IMG/VR virus record: IMGVR_UViG_3300028857_000016
Coordinates: 1-37,467 of that record
Source of the DNA: a virus
DNA length: 37,467 bases
Reading direction: 5' to 3' (one strand)
Within the stretch, counting starts at the first letter, position 1, and the number at the start of each line of letters is the position of its first letter. Below are positions 14,546 through 22,726 of the stretch, piece by piece. The notes beneath the pieces were generated by a model. It was not told the DNA's origin. It saw only the letters and a program-made list of their open reading frames with translations, and made no database searches. A program made the translations under genes and the position numbers.

Positions 14546-15874
14546 TCACGATGCATCCCCCGTGACATGCACTTTCTTTCCTTTTCGGGCCGCATCGGTT
14601 GCTTTCACCGTCTTCAACAGATACGACCTGGCGTTTCCGTTTTTTTCGATTGCTACCAGGCAGCCGAGATTATTCTTTTCCGGACGGGCAAACAGCTGCA
14701 AATAAATTTTCTGGGTGTCCTGTTCCCAGATTTCATAGGGGGATTCAAGCGTTTTCATTGCCCAGGACAAGTGGATAAGGCGTCCGATGACATCCTTGGC
14801 ATTTTTGTTTTTCTCTATTTCCCAGTGATCAAGGAGCGCGCGGCCGAGTTTGGCAACGACGCCATCGGCGGCAATGACAGACAGTTCTTTTTCGAGCATG
14901 CCGCGGGCTTTATCGGCGTCATAGAGCGCCGGAGCGGACGGCAAATTAGACCACGTCGATGCCGACGGCAATTTTTCCTCTTCCCAGTTTTTATACGGTA
15001 CTTTGGCGGGGATGACGGTAGCGATATCGTTTTGGATCTTGACCCGGTCGCCGAATTCAATTTGAGCAGCGTCAGAGATGGCCAGTTTGTCGACCGGATT
15101 AGTTACTGAGCTGAGGTCAAAAGTTTTAAACGCGGAATCCACGTCAAACACATACCCTGATTCAGGTCTGGCCAGAACGGTTTCCGTGCCGTCGGGCGAA
15201 ATCACTTTCCAATCGCCGTCCGGATTACCCGGTTCAACCGGTTCCGAGGTAGAAACGCCGTAGTCCTGCGCCTCTTCCTCGGTCAAATCTTCCAGTCCGC
15301 ACTTGCAGTTGTAATCGAGCGGCGGCGTATGGGTCTGCCAGAAAGGATCGTCTTTCGGCAGCACGGTATCGTAATACGGCGCGTGGTCATCCCGTGGGTT
15401 TTTGCTGACGCTCGGAACATAGCGAAAATATGGGAAACGTTTTTTAATCGCCGGACTCATCGCCACTTCCCGGTTGCCGACCGCCGCCGCCATGCGGGCA
15501 TTTTGATTCAGAATCAAATCCAGCCGCGCCGAACTGGCCAGATTGGTGATCGCCGCCCCGGCCTTGGTTTCGCCGGAGATGTCCTCTTTCGCATAACCTT
15601 CACCCCAGAGAAATTGCTTCAGCTCAGTCCTGGCGGTGGCCAGATTCATTTCGCCCTTACTGAAACGGTCGGAGACATCGCGCAGGCGGTCGAGGATATG
15701 CGTTTCGGCGACCTTGGCGCTAAAAAACGCCTGGGCTTTCGCGGCAGCGTCGAAATCCGGACTCAACACCAGGTCTTTCGCGCCGAGTGACGTTAAGGTG
15801 CTTACGCGGCCGGCCAGCCACTGGTTGGCAGCGTCAAAGGTGACCGGTTGGTTGAGGGCGACGCTACTACTCAT
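14546..15874 (-). CDS. Mu gpF-like minor head protein fused to a PBECR-type nuclease domain
   Basis: The protein has 442 aa; its start overlaps the portal stop (ATGA). Residues about 60-225 are the Mu F (SPP1 gp7) head-morphogenesis domain, ending in the signature DDPFWQTHTPPLDYNCKCGL. From about residue 335 on, the chain matches the phage-Barnase-EndoU-ColicinE5/D-RelE-like (PBECR) pattern: a helical entry, TLESPYEIWEQDTQKIYLQL, RSYLLKTVK and a final basic strand. Such domains are found attached to head proteins that enter the cell with the genome. The PBECR call is by pattern and the catalytic residues are not certain. The F domain normally aids packaging and early head assembly. Confidence 0.87.
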   Translation of the reverse strand: MSSSVALNQPVTFDAANQWLAGRVSTLTSLGAKDLVLSPDFDAAAKAQAFFSAKVAETHILDRLRDVSDRFSKGEMNLATARTELKQFLWGEGYAKEDISGETKAGAAITNLASSARLDLILNQNARMAAAVGNREVAMSPAIKKRFPYFRYVPSVSKNPRDDHAPYYDTVLPKDDPFWQTHTPPLDYNCKCGLEDLTEEEAQDYGVSTSEPVEPGNPDGDWKVISPDGTETVLARPESGYVFDVDSAFKTFDLSSVTNPVDKLAISDAAQIEFGDRVKIQNDIATVIPAKVPYKNWEEEKLPSASTWSNLPSAPALYDADKARGMLEKELSVIAADGVVAKLGRALLDHWEIEKNKNAKDVIGRLIHLSWAMKTLESPYEIWEQDTQKIYLQLFARPEKNNLGCLVAIEKNGNARSYLLKTVKATDAARKGKKVHVTGDAS

Positions 15875-17511
15875 ATCGCACCTCCGCGCTTCGGGGCGAC
15901 CGTAGTCGCCTGATTGGCCGCGCCAATGGCGGCGGCCGCGTAAGCAGTTTCGGAAACGGTTTTAGCAATTCCATCGGATGAGCCGAAAGAATCGAGGCTT
16001 AAATCAGATAAGGCGGTCAGATCGGCCGAATCGGAATCGGCAATTTTGGCCAGTTGAACCGCCAGCGGACCCAGCCAGACGGCGGCCGCTCCGGTCTTAA
16101 TTGCGTCGGAAACGGCGTTTTTGACCAGGTTGTCGGTCGCGGCGGTATCATTGCCGGGTTCGGCGCCCAGAGCGGCGCTATCGGCCTCGGCAACGTGCCG
16201 ATTCGGATCAGGGGCTCCAGGTTCAGCCGTCGCCGAATTCCCGCCAAAGGGAACGGGCGCGGCAGCAACTTTGCGGGTAAGCTTAATACCGAAGCGTTCG
16301 GTCATTTCATCGGCGTCGGCCTCCAGTCCGGCGTCGTTAAGCGTTTTTACCGTGGTCGCCAGGGTGACAGTATCTTCCGGAGGCTGGCATTGGCGGACAA
16401 TTTTCGGCGTTTTGGTGTTCGGCGCAAAATTAAACGTCGTAAACGGCCGAGCAATCATCGCCGTCTGTGTCGCGTCCAATAATTTGCAGTCGGCTTCAAG
16501 GATGTCCTGGCGTACCGCTGCCTGAGCATTGTCTCCGGACAAGCCACCGCCGGAAGAACTGGTTGCGGTCTGACCGAGAATCAGCCGGATAATGGCGGCG
16601 CCGTAGTATTCCAGGAGTTTAAAATAGATATCGCCGCCGGTTGCCGCCGTCTGCAGCAATGCCACCTCGACCGCCTTAGTAAAGACGCCGCCGCCGCCGG
16701 GGCCGAAATTGCGAATTAAACGTTGCAGCGTGGTGAGTTCCTTGTCCCAGGTGGCCTGATCGACCTTGGCGACTACGAACGGCATGCCGAAACGCTCGAC
16801 AAACCGTTCCAGGTCTTTTATCCCTGAATTTTTGAAACAATAGAGCCACGCCAGCGGCCGGATCAGACCGCCCCGGGCGACATCGCCGCCGCGCCGGCGG
16901 TAACGGTGAACGACAAATTTATTGTCCGGCAACGCCGTTCCCTGCGGCCGATCCAGCGTAATCAAACGAAGCGCTTTCGGCGACCAGACCGGCTGCAACG
17001 GATCGGGGATGGCGGTAAAATGATACTGTTCGATAAAATTAAAACCCAGGATTTCGCCGCCCGCGCCCCAGACGATCTCGCTGACCGCAAAACCGGGAAC
17101 CAGCGCGGACATCAAATCCTCGCTCAAATCGCTGAATGTATCCAAGCCGCCGGCCTGGTCGATGGAATCCAGCGCCGTCTGCAACGCGGCAGCGGCGGCT
17201 TTATCGGCCGGAGCCTCGCCGCCCGGTTCAATTTTATAGCAGATGCCGGTCACGGCGCGCCGCCGCACGTCCAACGCATGTTGAATGTCCCAATCTTTTT
17301 CCTCCAGTTCCAACGCCAGCCGCGACAGTTCGGCGATATCGCCGGAATTGGCCAGCGTCATAATCCGATCCACGCCGGACGGGGTTAAATCGCGTCCGGC
17401 ATCGTGATCGTAGCGATCAGTGGGCTGCGCCACGACAATCCGACCCGGCAACGGCAACACCGCCTTAACGGCCATTCTAAGGGCATTTAAAGCCGTATCT
17501 AATAACAACAT
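15871..17511 (-). CDS. Portal protein, Mu gp29-like (DUF935)
   Basis: The protein has 546 aa with GGAGAA before ATG 17511. The features follow the DUF935 order: ELSRLALELEEKDWDIQHAL, RRRAVTGICYKIEPG, LVPGFAVSEIVWGAGG, RFGMPFVVAKVD, then YFKLLEYYGAAIIRLILGQT and AAVRQDILEADC. A C-terminal extension of some 110 residues is Ala/Asp-rich, as in relatives. It overlaps terminase upstream by 13 nt. The dodecameric portal is the DNA entry and exit channel of the head. Confidence 0.92.
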   Translation of the reverse strand: MLLLDTALNALRMAVKAVLPLPGRIVVAQPTDRYDHDAGRDLTPSGVDRIMTLANSGDIAELSRLALELEEKDWDIQHALDVRRRAVTGICYKIEPGGEAPADKAAAAALQTALDSIDQAGGLDTFSDLSEDLMSALVPGFAVSEIVWGAGGEILGFNFIEQYHFTAIPDPLQPVWSPKALRLITLDRPQGTALPDNKFVVHRYRRRGGDVARGGLIRPLAWLYCFKNSGIKDLERFVERFGMPFVVAKVDQATWDKELTTLQRLIRNFGPGGGGVFTKAVEVALLQTAATGGDIYFKLLEYYGAAIIRLILGQTATSSSGGGLSGDNAQAAVRQDILEADCKLLDATQTAMIARPFTTFNFAPNTKTPKIVRQCQPPEDTVTLATTVKTLNDAGLEADADEMTERFGIKLTRKVAAAPVPFGGNSATAEPGAPDPNRHVAEADSAALGAEPGNDTAATDNLVKNAVSDAIKTGAAAVWLGPLAVQLAKIADSDSADLTALSDLSLDSFGSSDGIAKTVSETAYAAAAIGAANQATTVAPKRGGAI

Positions 17512-18953
17512 CTTTGATTCTCCTCACGATGATAGCGGTTCGGGTCGGGTTGCATAAACCCGGTACGTCCGGGTGCGTTATCACTACCGGAAGCGCCGGC
17601 GGCTTCCATCAGGCAAGGGCCTTCGTCCTTACCGGCGGCATGGACACCCAGGGCAAAAGCCCAGAAACGGTCAGAGTGGCCGTTAGCGCCGCGATCGGCG
17701 GCAAAACGGATATTGCCCGAGGCAGTGGTTTCTTTGCGAATGGCACGGAGATCGGCGCGAATAAACTTATTGAACGGAATGCGGATATTGCCGTCTTCGA
17801 ACGCGGCCTTGAGCGGATAAGCCAGGTCCTCCTTGACGGGCCCGGAGAATTTGACGCCTTCGACCCGGTACGTACCGAACTTTTCGGCGGCACGTTCGGC
17901 AAATTGCATGCCCAAACCGGTCGAGTCGATACAGCAGCGCGACATTTTAGGCTGGGCTAAAATCGCATACAGAATCTTTTCCTGCTGGGAAAACGGCATC
18001 GCCTTGAGTTCGATCAACTGCCGCGTCAGGAAGCGGCCACCGGCGCGTTCCAACACCGAGATTACGGTCAAATCCTGTTTGCGGCCAATGTCAACGCCAA
18101 CATAAAAAGGATTCTGAATCCGTGCCGTCTCGATTTCCCAGACGTCCCCTTCGCGATATTCACAGGAGGCAATCAGGTCATAAGTCAAAAAGGCCGAGGC
18201 GTCATCAGCGGGAACGCACATATATTCCTGGAGAAAGCTTTCTTCGTCGGCACAACCGGAACGGATAAAGGTAAAATAATCGTCTTCATCCATCTCCTGG
18301 ACGGGATCGTCGGACGGTAATTTTGCCTGGAGTTTAAATAAAAAGCCTTGATCCAGCGCATCCTGAAGCGTCACGCGGTGCAGGCTGATTCCCTTCGGAT
18401 TGCCTTTTTCGCGGATTTCACGAACCAGCTCGTTGAAAAAATTTGCACTGCCGCGATGGGTGGATACCATATCGAGCTGACCGCCCCAGGTAATACCGGG
18501 CTTGGCAATGGAGTAGAGCAGGCGCGGATCGCCGTGCAGCGCGAATTCATCGAGTAGACGCGTGCCGCGTTTTCCCGCTTGAGCGTCAGGATTGGAACTC
18601 ATTGAATTGATTTTAATGCCCGAAGCCAGCCGCAAAACGAAGGCGGTTGAGCCTTTAGTGTCAATAACTTTTTCGCCAAGGTCTTCGGCGGCAATTTCCA
18701 GAATTTCGGCAAATTTTTTGCAATCGTCAAGGAATAACCGAGCCTGAATTTCGTCGCGGCTGGAAATCCAGGCATCCAAACGCGTGCCGGAGCGGGACTG
18801 CGAACGCACAATATCATAAGCGCTCGACCAGGAAATCCCGATTTGACGCGATTTTTCCATCAGTTTCAGGCGACTGCGGTCAGTGATCCAGCGTTCCTGG
18901 AACGGCAAGAATAAGGCATCTTTAACCGGAATGATTTTGGCTTTGCCGGTCAT
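17499..18953 (-). CDS. Terminase large subunit, Mu gp28-like
   Basis: The protein has 484 aa. The Walker A variant EKSRQIGISWS (residues 33-43) and Walker B TRLLDEFALHG (about 131-141) mark the packaging ATPase. The C-terminal RNase H-like nuclease begins at YVGVDIGRKQDLTVISV, with its first catalytic Asp. It starts within the small-subunit stop (ATGA) and overlaps the portal start. It cuts the host-flanked phage DNA and pumps it into proheads by headful packaging. Confidence 0.93.
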   Translation of the reverse strand: MTGKAKIIPVKDALFLPFQERWITDRSRLKLMEKSRQIGISWSSAYDIVRSQSRSGTRLDAWISSRDEIQARLFLDDCKKFAEILEIAAEDLGEKVIDTKGSTAFVLRLASGIKINSMSSNPDAQAGKRGTRLLDEFALHGDPRLLYSIAKPGITWGGQLDMVSTHRGSANFFNELVREIREKGNPKGISLHRVTLQDALDQGFLFKLQAKLPSDDPVQEMDEDDYFTFIRSGCADEESFLQEYMCVPADDASAFLTYDLIASCEYREGDVWEIETARIQNPFYVGVDIGRKQDLTVISVLERAGGRFLTRQLIELKAMPFSQQEKILYAILAQPKMSRCCIDSTGLGMQFAERAAEKFGTYRVEGVKFSGPVKEDLAYPLKAAFEDGNIRIPFNKFIRADLRAIRKETTASGNIRFAADRGANGHSDRFWAFALGVHAAGKDEGPCLMEAAGASGSDNAPGRTGFMQPDPNRYHREENQRCCY

Positions 18954-19564
18954 AGCAGTTTCACCTTTTCTTCAATTCGCTGCAAGGTTTCGTCGCTAAG
19001 TCCGGTCTGCGATTTTACACCGGTAAGTTTTTCGGTCAGAGTGGCGACGGTGGCGCTGAGTTCCGCGATCTTGGTCTGATATGAGGCTTCTTTTTCGGCG
19101 GCGGCGCGCTTGCCGTCTTCTTTGGATTCGGTTATCCGGTTGCGGTTATAGGCTGCGACCGCGCCGGAAATTGTGGCGAGTTCTTTCGGATCGAGTTCAT
19201 CACCGGCCTCGAGCTTATCCATGCATAACTGCAGCAATTTATAACTCGCCAACTTGGCCACATCATCAGCCGCGCCTTCGGCATCGACCAGAATGCGGGA
19301 GGCCTGATTTTTGACGATGCCGCGTCGAAATTTAACGTCATCGCGCTGCCAGGCAGCGTATTCTTCCCCTTCGCGATAAGCCAGAATCGACCCGTTATGC
19401 AGCACCAGCGCCGTCCCGGTCTTATCAACCATGGAGGCGCACGCGGCAGAGACGATTTCATCATCACGGACTTCATCGTATTCCGCGCCGTCTTCGAGCA
19501 GCCGGTAAATCCGGTAGCGCACCTCGGCGGGCAGCTTCATCAGGTTGTTGCGGGGCCTGGACAT
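18950..19564 (-). CDS. Terminase small subunit, Mu gp27-like (DUF3486)
   Basis: The protein has 204 aa. The opening SRPRNNLMKLPAEVRYRIYR is the DUF3486 signature, followed by a helix-turn-helix region, a central helical body (KNQASRILVDAEGAADDVAK) and a C-terminal coiled-coil stretch (ETSYQ-like helix with repeated Lys/Glu, ending RIEEKVKLL). It recognises the left end of the phage for packaging in Mu relatives. It is coupled to the large subunit by an ATGA overlap. Confidence 0.88.
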   Translation of the reverse strand: MSRPRNNLMKLPAEVRYRIYRLLEDGAEYDEVRDDEIVSAACASMVDKTGTALVLHNGSILAYREGEEYAAWQRDDVKFRRGIVKNQASRILVDAEGAADDVAKLASYKLLQLCMDKLEAGDELDPKELATISGAVAAYNRNRITESKEDGKRAAAEKEASYQTKIAELSATVATLTEKLTGVKSQTGLSDETLQRIEEKVKLL

Positions 19565-19586
19565 AGTGGATGTAGTGCCTTATGGA

Positions 19587-19895
19587 CTAATTAGTATGTT
19601 TGGGCGGCTGGCCATGACGGCCCCAGATGAAAAAGTCGCGGTCAACGGTCTGCATGATCTGATCGCGGCCCTTGACCGTAATCAGCCGCAACTCGCCGTT
19701 GCTGTCGGCAAAATTTTCCAGGTAGCCGCGGGCAGACAATTCATTCCATTGCTCAGTCAATTCCGGGCGAGCGGGAATCAAATTGCGGACCAGCGGATGA
19801 TTAGCAACATCGTCGAGCGTAACCGGACCGGGACTGTATTCCCTGGCCGCGGTGAGAATGGCGCGGAGCAGTTGGCAGGTGCGATCATCGTGCAT
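19587..19895 (-). CDS. Small winged-helix-like protein
   Basis: The protein has 102 aa with GAGGGAAA before ATG 19895. The sequence RTCQLLRAILTAAREYSP, LTEQWNELSARGYLENFADS and GELRLITVKGRDQI has the helix-helix-wing layout of a winged-helix domain. Mu relatives have a small gene of unknown function in this slot between gp25-like and terminase. It may assist packaging-site binding. No precise family is recognised. Confidence 0.65.
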   Translation of the reverse strand: MHDDRTCQLLRAILTAAREYSPGPVTLDDVANHPLVRNLIPARPELTEQWNELSARGYLENFADSNGELRLITVKGRDQIMQTVDRDFFIWGRHGQPPKHTN

Positions 19896-20283
19896 GGATT
19901 TCCCTCCTCAATTCTTTGAGCGAACTATCAACATTACGGATAAAATCATTGTTATTTCTGGCGTCGGATTGAAGCCTGGCCACATCCTGCGCAATTACGC
20001 TTTGACCGTCAGACAGTCTATTTACGCTGCCGCCGATTTCGCTGAGTTTGGTTTCCAGTCGGGTCAACGACATTTGGATAGTGACATCGGCTTTGAGGTG
20101 CTCATTGACGCGCTCTTCGAGTTTGGCAATCTGATTGTCTTTGAGGTCAGCCAGCTCCTCGGCGAGTGCTTTATTTTTGCTCAAGACACTGGAGAACCAG
20201 ATTCGAGCCAATACCGCCATACCGCCGCCGCCGATGCCGCTGCCGATGGCGGCATTAAACAAATCGCCCATTCCGTCTACCAT
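19885..20283 (-). CDS. Membrane-anchored coiled-coil protein (Mu gp25/gp26 slot)
   Basis: The protein has 132 aa if started at the ATG at 20283, which has GGAG 9 nt upstream; another ATG lies at 20292. An N-terminal Gly-rich hydrophobic segment (AAIGSGIGGGGMAVLARIWF) is a probable membrane helix, followed by about 100 residues of heptad-like coiled coil (LADLKDNQIAKLEERVNEHL and similar). DUF2730-type proteins of Mu-like phages have this layout and this position as first gene of the head operon. Its role is unknown. Confidence 0.65.
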   Translation of the reverse strand: MVDGMGDLFNAAIGSGIGGGGMAVLARIWFSSVLSKNKALAEELADLKDNQIAKLEERVNEHLKADVTIQMSLTRLETKLSEIGGSVNRLSDGQSVIAQDVARLQSDARNNNDFIRNVDSSLKELRREIHAR

Positions 20284-20333
20284 TCTCCGCATCTCCGTTT
20301 TTTATTCCCGAAAAATCGCTATATATCAAGAGG

Positions 20334-20517
20334 AAAAAGCGGACAAGAAAATCAAAAAATAGCAGTTAAAAAACGTGATATTAAAACCTTGCGAGTGACA
20401 CGTTTTTCAGGATGGGCAACACCAGGCCGGAACGACGCCAAAACGGTAAACACGCAATCTTGTCACACTTAAATCATTGCCGGTCAATGATTAGCAAGGT
20501 GACCATGTCCGCTTTTT
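20334..20517. promoter_or_regulatory. Divergent late-promoter region with paired 11-bp boxes
   Basis: GTCCGCTTTTT occurs at 20507-20517 on the plus strand and at 20344-20334 on the minus strand, in each case pointing outward. An AT-rich -10-like element follows within a few bases (ATATTAATAT on the right, TTGATATATAG on the left). No good -35 is seen, so these boxes probably bind an activator such as the Mor/C type and launch the leftward head operon and the rightward genes at 20561. The 160 nt between them hold no open frame that I trust. Confidence 0.6.
20473..20491. promoter_or_regulatory. Operator-like palindrome in the late control region
   Basis: ATCATTG (20473-20479) and CAATGAT (20485-20491) form a perfect 7-bp inverted repeat with a 5-nt spacer. 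It lies between the two GTCCGC boxes and nearer the right one. Its size suits a dimeric regulator. Confidence 0.45.
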
Positions 20518-20560
20518 GAATATTAATATGAGGAATTGAAAAAAATTTAACGGAGTTAAT

Positions 20561-21142
20561 ATGAGCAGACCGAGTTTACCGTCGCGGCCCAACCAGGACG
20601 TCACCAAAATCAGCGCCGCCTGGCTGGGAAAGTTGTTGGACTGCGTGATCTACGCCATGGATTACCCGCAAGGCGACCAAAAAACCACGAGGAGAAACGT
20701 CGATTTTATTGAAGTAATCGGCCATTCGAGCGGCGGCGCGGGCGGCAGCGGCGATACTTATGCAGGGCCTTTTATGGCTACAGATAGCAGCAGCGGCGAC
20801 GGATGCAGTCTGACCATTTATGACGGCAGCGATCCGGATGGCAGTTATGCAGGTTGGGCGCAGATCAACGCTGAAGCTTTTCAGGTCGAGTCAGATTATG
20901 TCAACATTCCGGGTACCGGATGGGTCTATCTGCAATCCGAGTGGGATCAGGCCGCCGAAAAACCGGGCGTACCGGTTTTCCGATTTTCCTCTGAATATCC
21001 ATTGTGCGCGGAAAATATTTTTAAGTTGGTGCTTTTTAAAGTCACCAAAGACGGCAATACCATAACCGCCGTTACTCGATATCACCATGGAGATATCCAT
21101 GGTATCATCTGGGGAACGTGTGCTTATACCGAGGGACAATAG
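20561..21142 (+). CDS. Unknown protein, possible virion component
   Basis: The protein has 193 aa with CGGAG before the ATG. The N-terminus (LPSRPNQDVTKISAAWLGKL) looks like a virion-attachment segment, followed by a Gly/Ser linker and a beta-rich C-terminal domain (CSLTIYDGSDPDG, GTGWVYLQSEWD, FKLVLFKVTKDGNTITAVTR). It lies opposite the late operon under the right-hand outward box, so it is probably expressed late. The structure suggests a fibre or decoration protein; no family is recognised. Confidence 0.7.
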   Translation: MSRPSLPSRPNQDVTKISAAWLGKLLDCVIYAMDYPQGDQKTTRRNVDFIEVIGHSSGGAGGSGDTYAGPFMATDSSSGDGCSLTIYDGSDPDGSYAGWAQINAEAFQVESDYVNIPGTGWVYLQSEWDQAAEKPGVPVFRFSSEYPLCAENIFKLVLFKVTKDGNTITAVTRYHHGDIHGIIWGTCAYTEGQ

Positions 21143-21144
21143 CT

Positions 21145-21702
21145 ATGAGTAAATCGTGGCTGAAATATGGTAAAATCTGCGGCACCTGGAAGGGGCGCAA
21201 GTTGGTATTGTGTTCCAAGCAACCGGATTTAATCGGGCCGCACATTACGATTGTTGGTCCTGAGTTTTCTGCCGTTCCGAATAGTGCTTACGATAATAAT
21301 GTTCCGGGATGGCGCTGGGGGCAGGCACTATTTGTTGACACTATTTTCGGCAATTATCAATTTCGATACGTATCCGGCGGAACCAAGATAATAGAGGATA
21401 ACTACGCTCATTATTCATTCAATAGTTATCGCAACGATTGGGAATATAATGTCGCCCGTTTCGCTTTGGCTAATATTAACGATGATCTTGTTTGGCTAGA
21501 CCCACCACTGCCGGGATATCATGATACTTCATATCTCGCAGACGATCAGCAATGGTGGACGCTCGAATCATGTGCCCACGCAAATTTTTTGAAATCATCG
21601 GCGGTATATGATATCCCAGTACCAACGTTGTTATATTTTCATCTCGGAGGCGACGATTTTCCAGTCGGTTCGATTACCTATCATGTTTTTAAGGTTCCGT
21701 GA
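21145..21702 (+). CDS. Unknown protein, partner of the preceding gene
   Basis: The protein has 185 aa from ATG 21145, two bases after the preceding stop, with GAGGGA upstream. It is beta-rich and aromatic (VPGWRWGQALFVDTIFGNYQ, DQQWWTLESCAHANFL). The first residues MSKSWLKYGKICGTWKGRKL are conserved in style with small fibre-assembly proteins. Tight coupling suggests it works with the gene before it. No function can be named. Confidence 0.65.
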   Translation: MSKSWLKYGKICGTWKGRKLVLCSKQPDLIGPHITIVGPEFSAVPNSAYDNNVPGWRWGQALFVDTIFGNYQFRYVSGGTKIIEDNYAHYSFNSYRNDWEYNVARFALANINDDLVWLDPPLPGYHDTSYLADDQQWWTLESCAHANFLKSSAVYDIPVPTLLYFHLGGDDFPVGSITYHVFKVP

Positions 21703-21786
21703 GCGGCGAGGATTGGTAATTTTTACATCAATTTGTCATTTTTAATTTCGAAGTGACCACATAAATAAGGTTAATTACGCTCAAAA

Positions 21787-22164
21787 ATGCGCATCAGATT
21801 ATCGACAAAATTAATGGCGGAACTAAAACGGGCAACGATTCATTATCGGATTCCGGATTATGCGACCGTTTGCGAAAAGGCGCTCTATGCGGCGTGGAAA
21901 CACCAGCCGGATTTGAATAAAATCAAGCTCGATTCAACCTATGACGGAGAGGCGCTGCGCGTTGATATCGCGGAGATTCGCTGGCTGCAAAAGGGCCATA
22001 TCGTCAGGGAGTCACGCCGGGCGATTTTCCTGCGCCGGGCATTGACCTGGTATCTGGCTCGGCTCGACTATCGACCGCAGCCAGGAACGGCAGTACCGGA
22101 GGCCTTAGCTCACAGTCCCGCCGCATCCACCGAACCGGAAGAAGACGGAGCGGTTGTGGAATAG
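21787..22164 (+). CDS. Possible ribbon-helix-helix protein
   Basis: The protein has 125 aa. It starts MRIRLSTKLMAELKRATIHY, a short strand followed by a helix, as in ribbon-helix-helix DNA-binding proteins, and has a second similar strand-helix section near residues 55-90. The ribosome site is weak (only AAGG further upstream). The C-terminus (PAASTEPEEDGAVVE) overlaps the end of the convergent gene at 22110 by 55 nt. Regulatory function is only suggested by the fold pattern. Confidence 0.55.
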   Translation: MRIRLSTKLMAELKRATIHYRIPDYATVCEKALYAAWKHQPDLNKIKLDSTYDGEALRVDIAEIRWLQKGHIVRESRRAIFLRRALTWYLARLDYRPQPGTAVPEALAHSPAASTEPEEDGAVVE

Positions 22165-22613
22165 GTGATGATGACCTTACTATCTTCGTTTTTTACGGTA
22201 ATTTTTTGATCATTTCGGACAAAATTATTATCATCAAATCCGTATTTTTGAGCGAGCGCATACTTCATTTTTTTGACTTCATTTTCTCTACTCATATAGT
22301 CACTCAGTGATTTTTCTGCCCTGATTGCGGTAATTGTCTTATTGGCATCTAGGGTAATATAATAGGCGTCGAATCCCGCCGGTTTCGGAGGATTGATCCG
22401 GCAAGCGCCGTCATCGCCGGGCGTCGCGGCTCCGGTATACTTCGCGCCCAACTTAAGCCCGAACGCGCCCTCGATCTTAACGCTCTGGGCTTTGGCCTTA
22501 GCGGCTTTAGCTTTACGATCTCTCAGACCGGAGCCGGGGTCCATCTTTTTATCGGCGTAAAGATTAACACTGAAAACAAACAGCAGTACTGCTAAAATTG
22601 ACAGTAGTTTCAT
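22110..22613 (-). CDS. Secreted protein, probable lysogenic-conversion gene
   Basis: The protein has 167 aa from ATG 22613 (AGGAAAG upstream). Residues 1-20 form a signal peptide (MKLLSILAVLLFVFSVNLYA). The mature part has a Lys/Ala-rich stretch, then IEGAFGLKLGAKYTGAATPG and AYYITLDANKTITAIRAEKS, a pattern typical of periplasmic proteins with a repeated strand-turn motif. It has its own sigma70-like promoter (22667-22695) and overlaps the end of the convergent gene. It was probably picked up from a bacterial host and is expressed in the lysogen; the role is unknown. Confidence 0.7.
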   Translation of the reverse strand: MKLLSILAVLLFVFSVNLYADKKMDPGSGLRDRKAKAAKAKAQSVKIEGAFGLKLGAKYTGAATPGDDGACRINPPKPAGFDAYYITLDANKTITAIRAEKSLSDYMSRENEVKKMKYALAQKYGFDDNNFVRNDQKITVKNEDSKVIITYSTTAPSSSGSVDAAGL

Positions 22614-22666
22614 GGTCTTCTTTCCTGGTATTGGGTATTGGCAATTAGTATTGCATTGAAACAATA

Positions 22667-22695
22667 ATCATAACGAAATCAAGTTGCTTTGTCAA
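22667..22695 (-). promoter_or_regulatory. Sigma70-like promoter for the secreted protein gene
   Basis: On the minus strand TTGACA (22695-22690) and TATGAT (22672-22667) are separated by 17 bp. It lies 54 nt ahead of the start codon at 22613. An independent promoter inside a phage genome is the usual mark of a moron gene. Confidence 0.7.
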
Positions 22696-22726
22696 TAGCT
22701 AGCTCCTTGTAAAGCGCCGATTTAAT

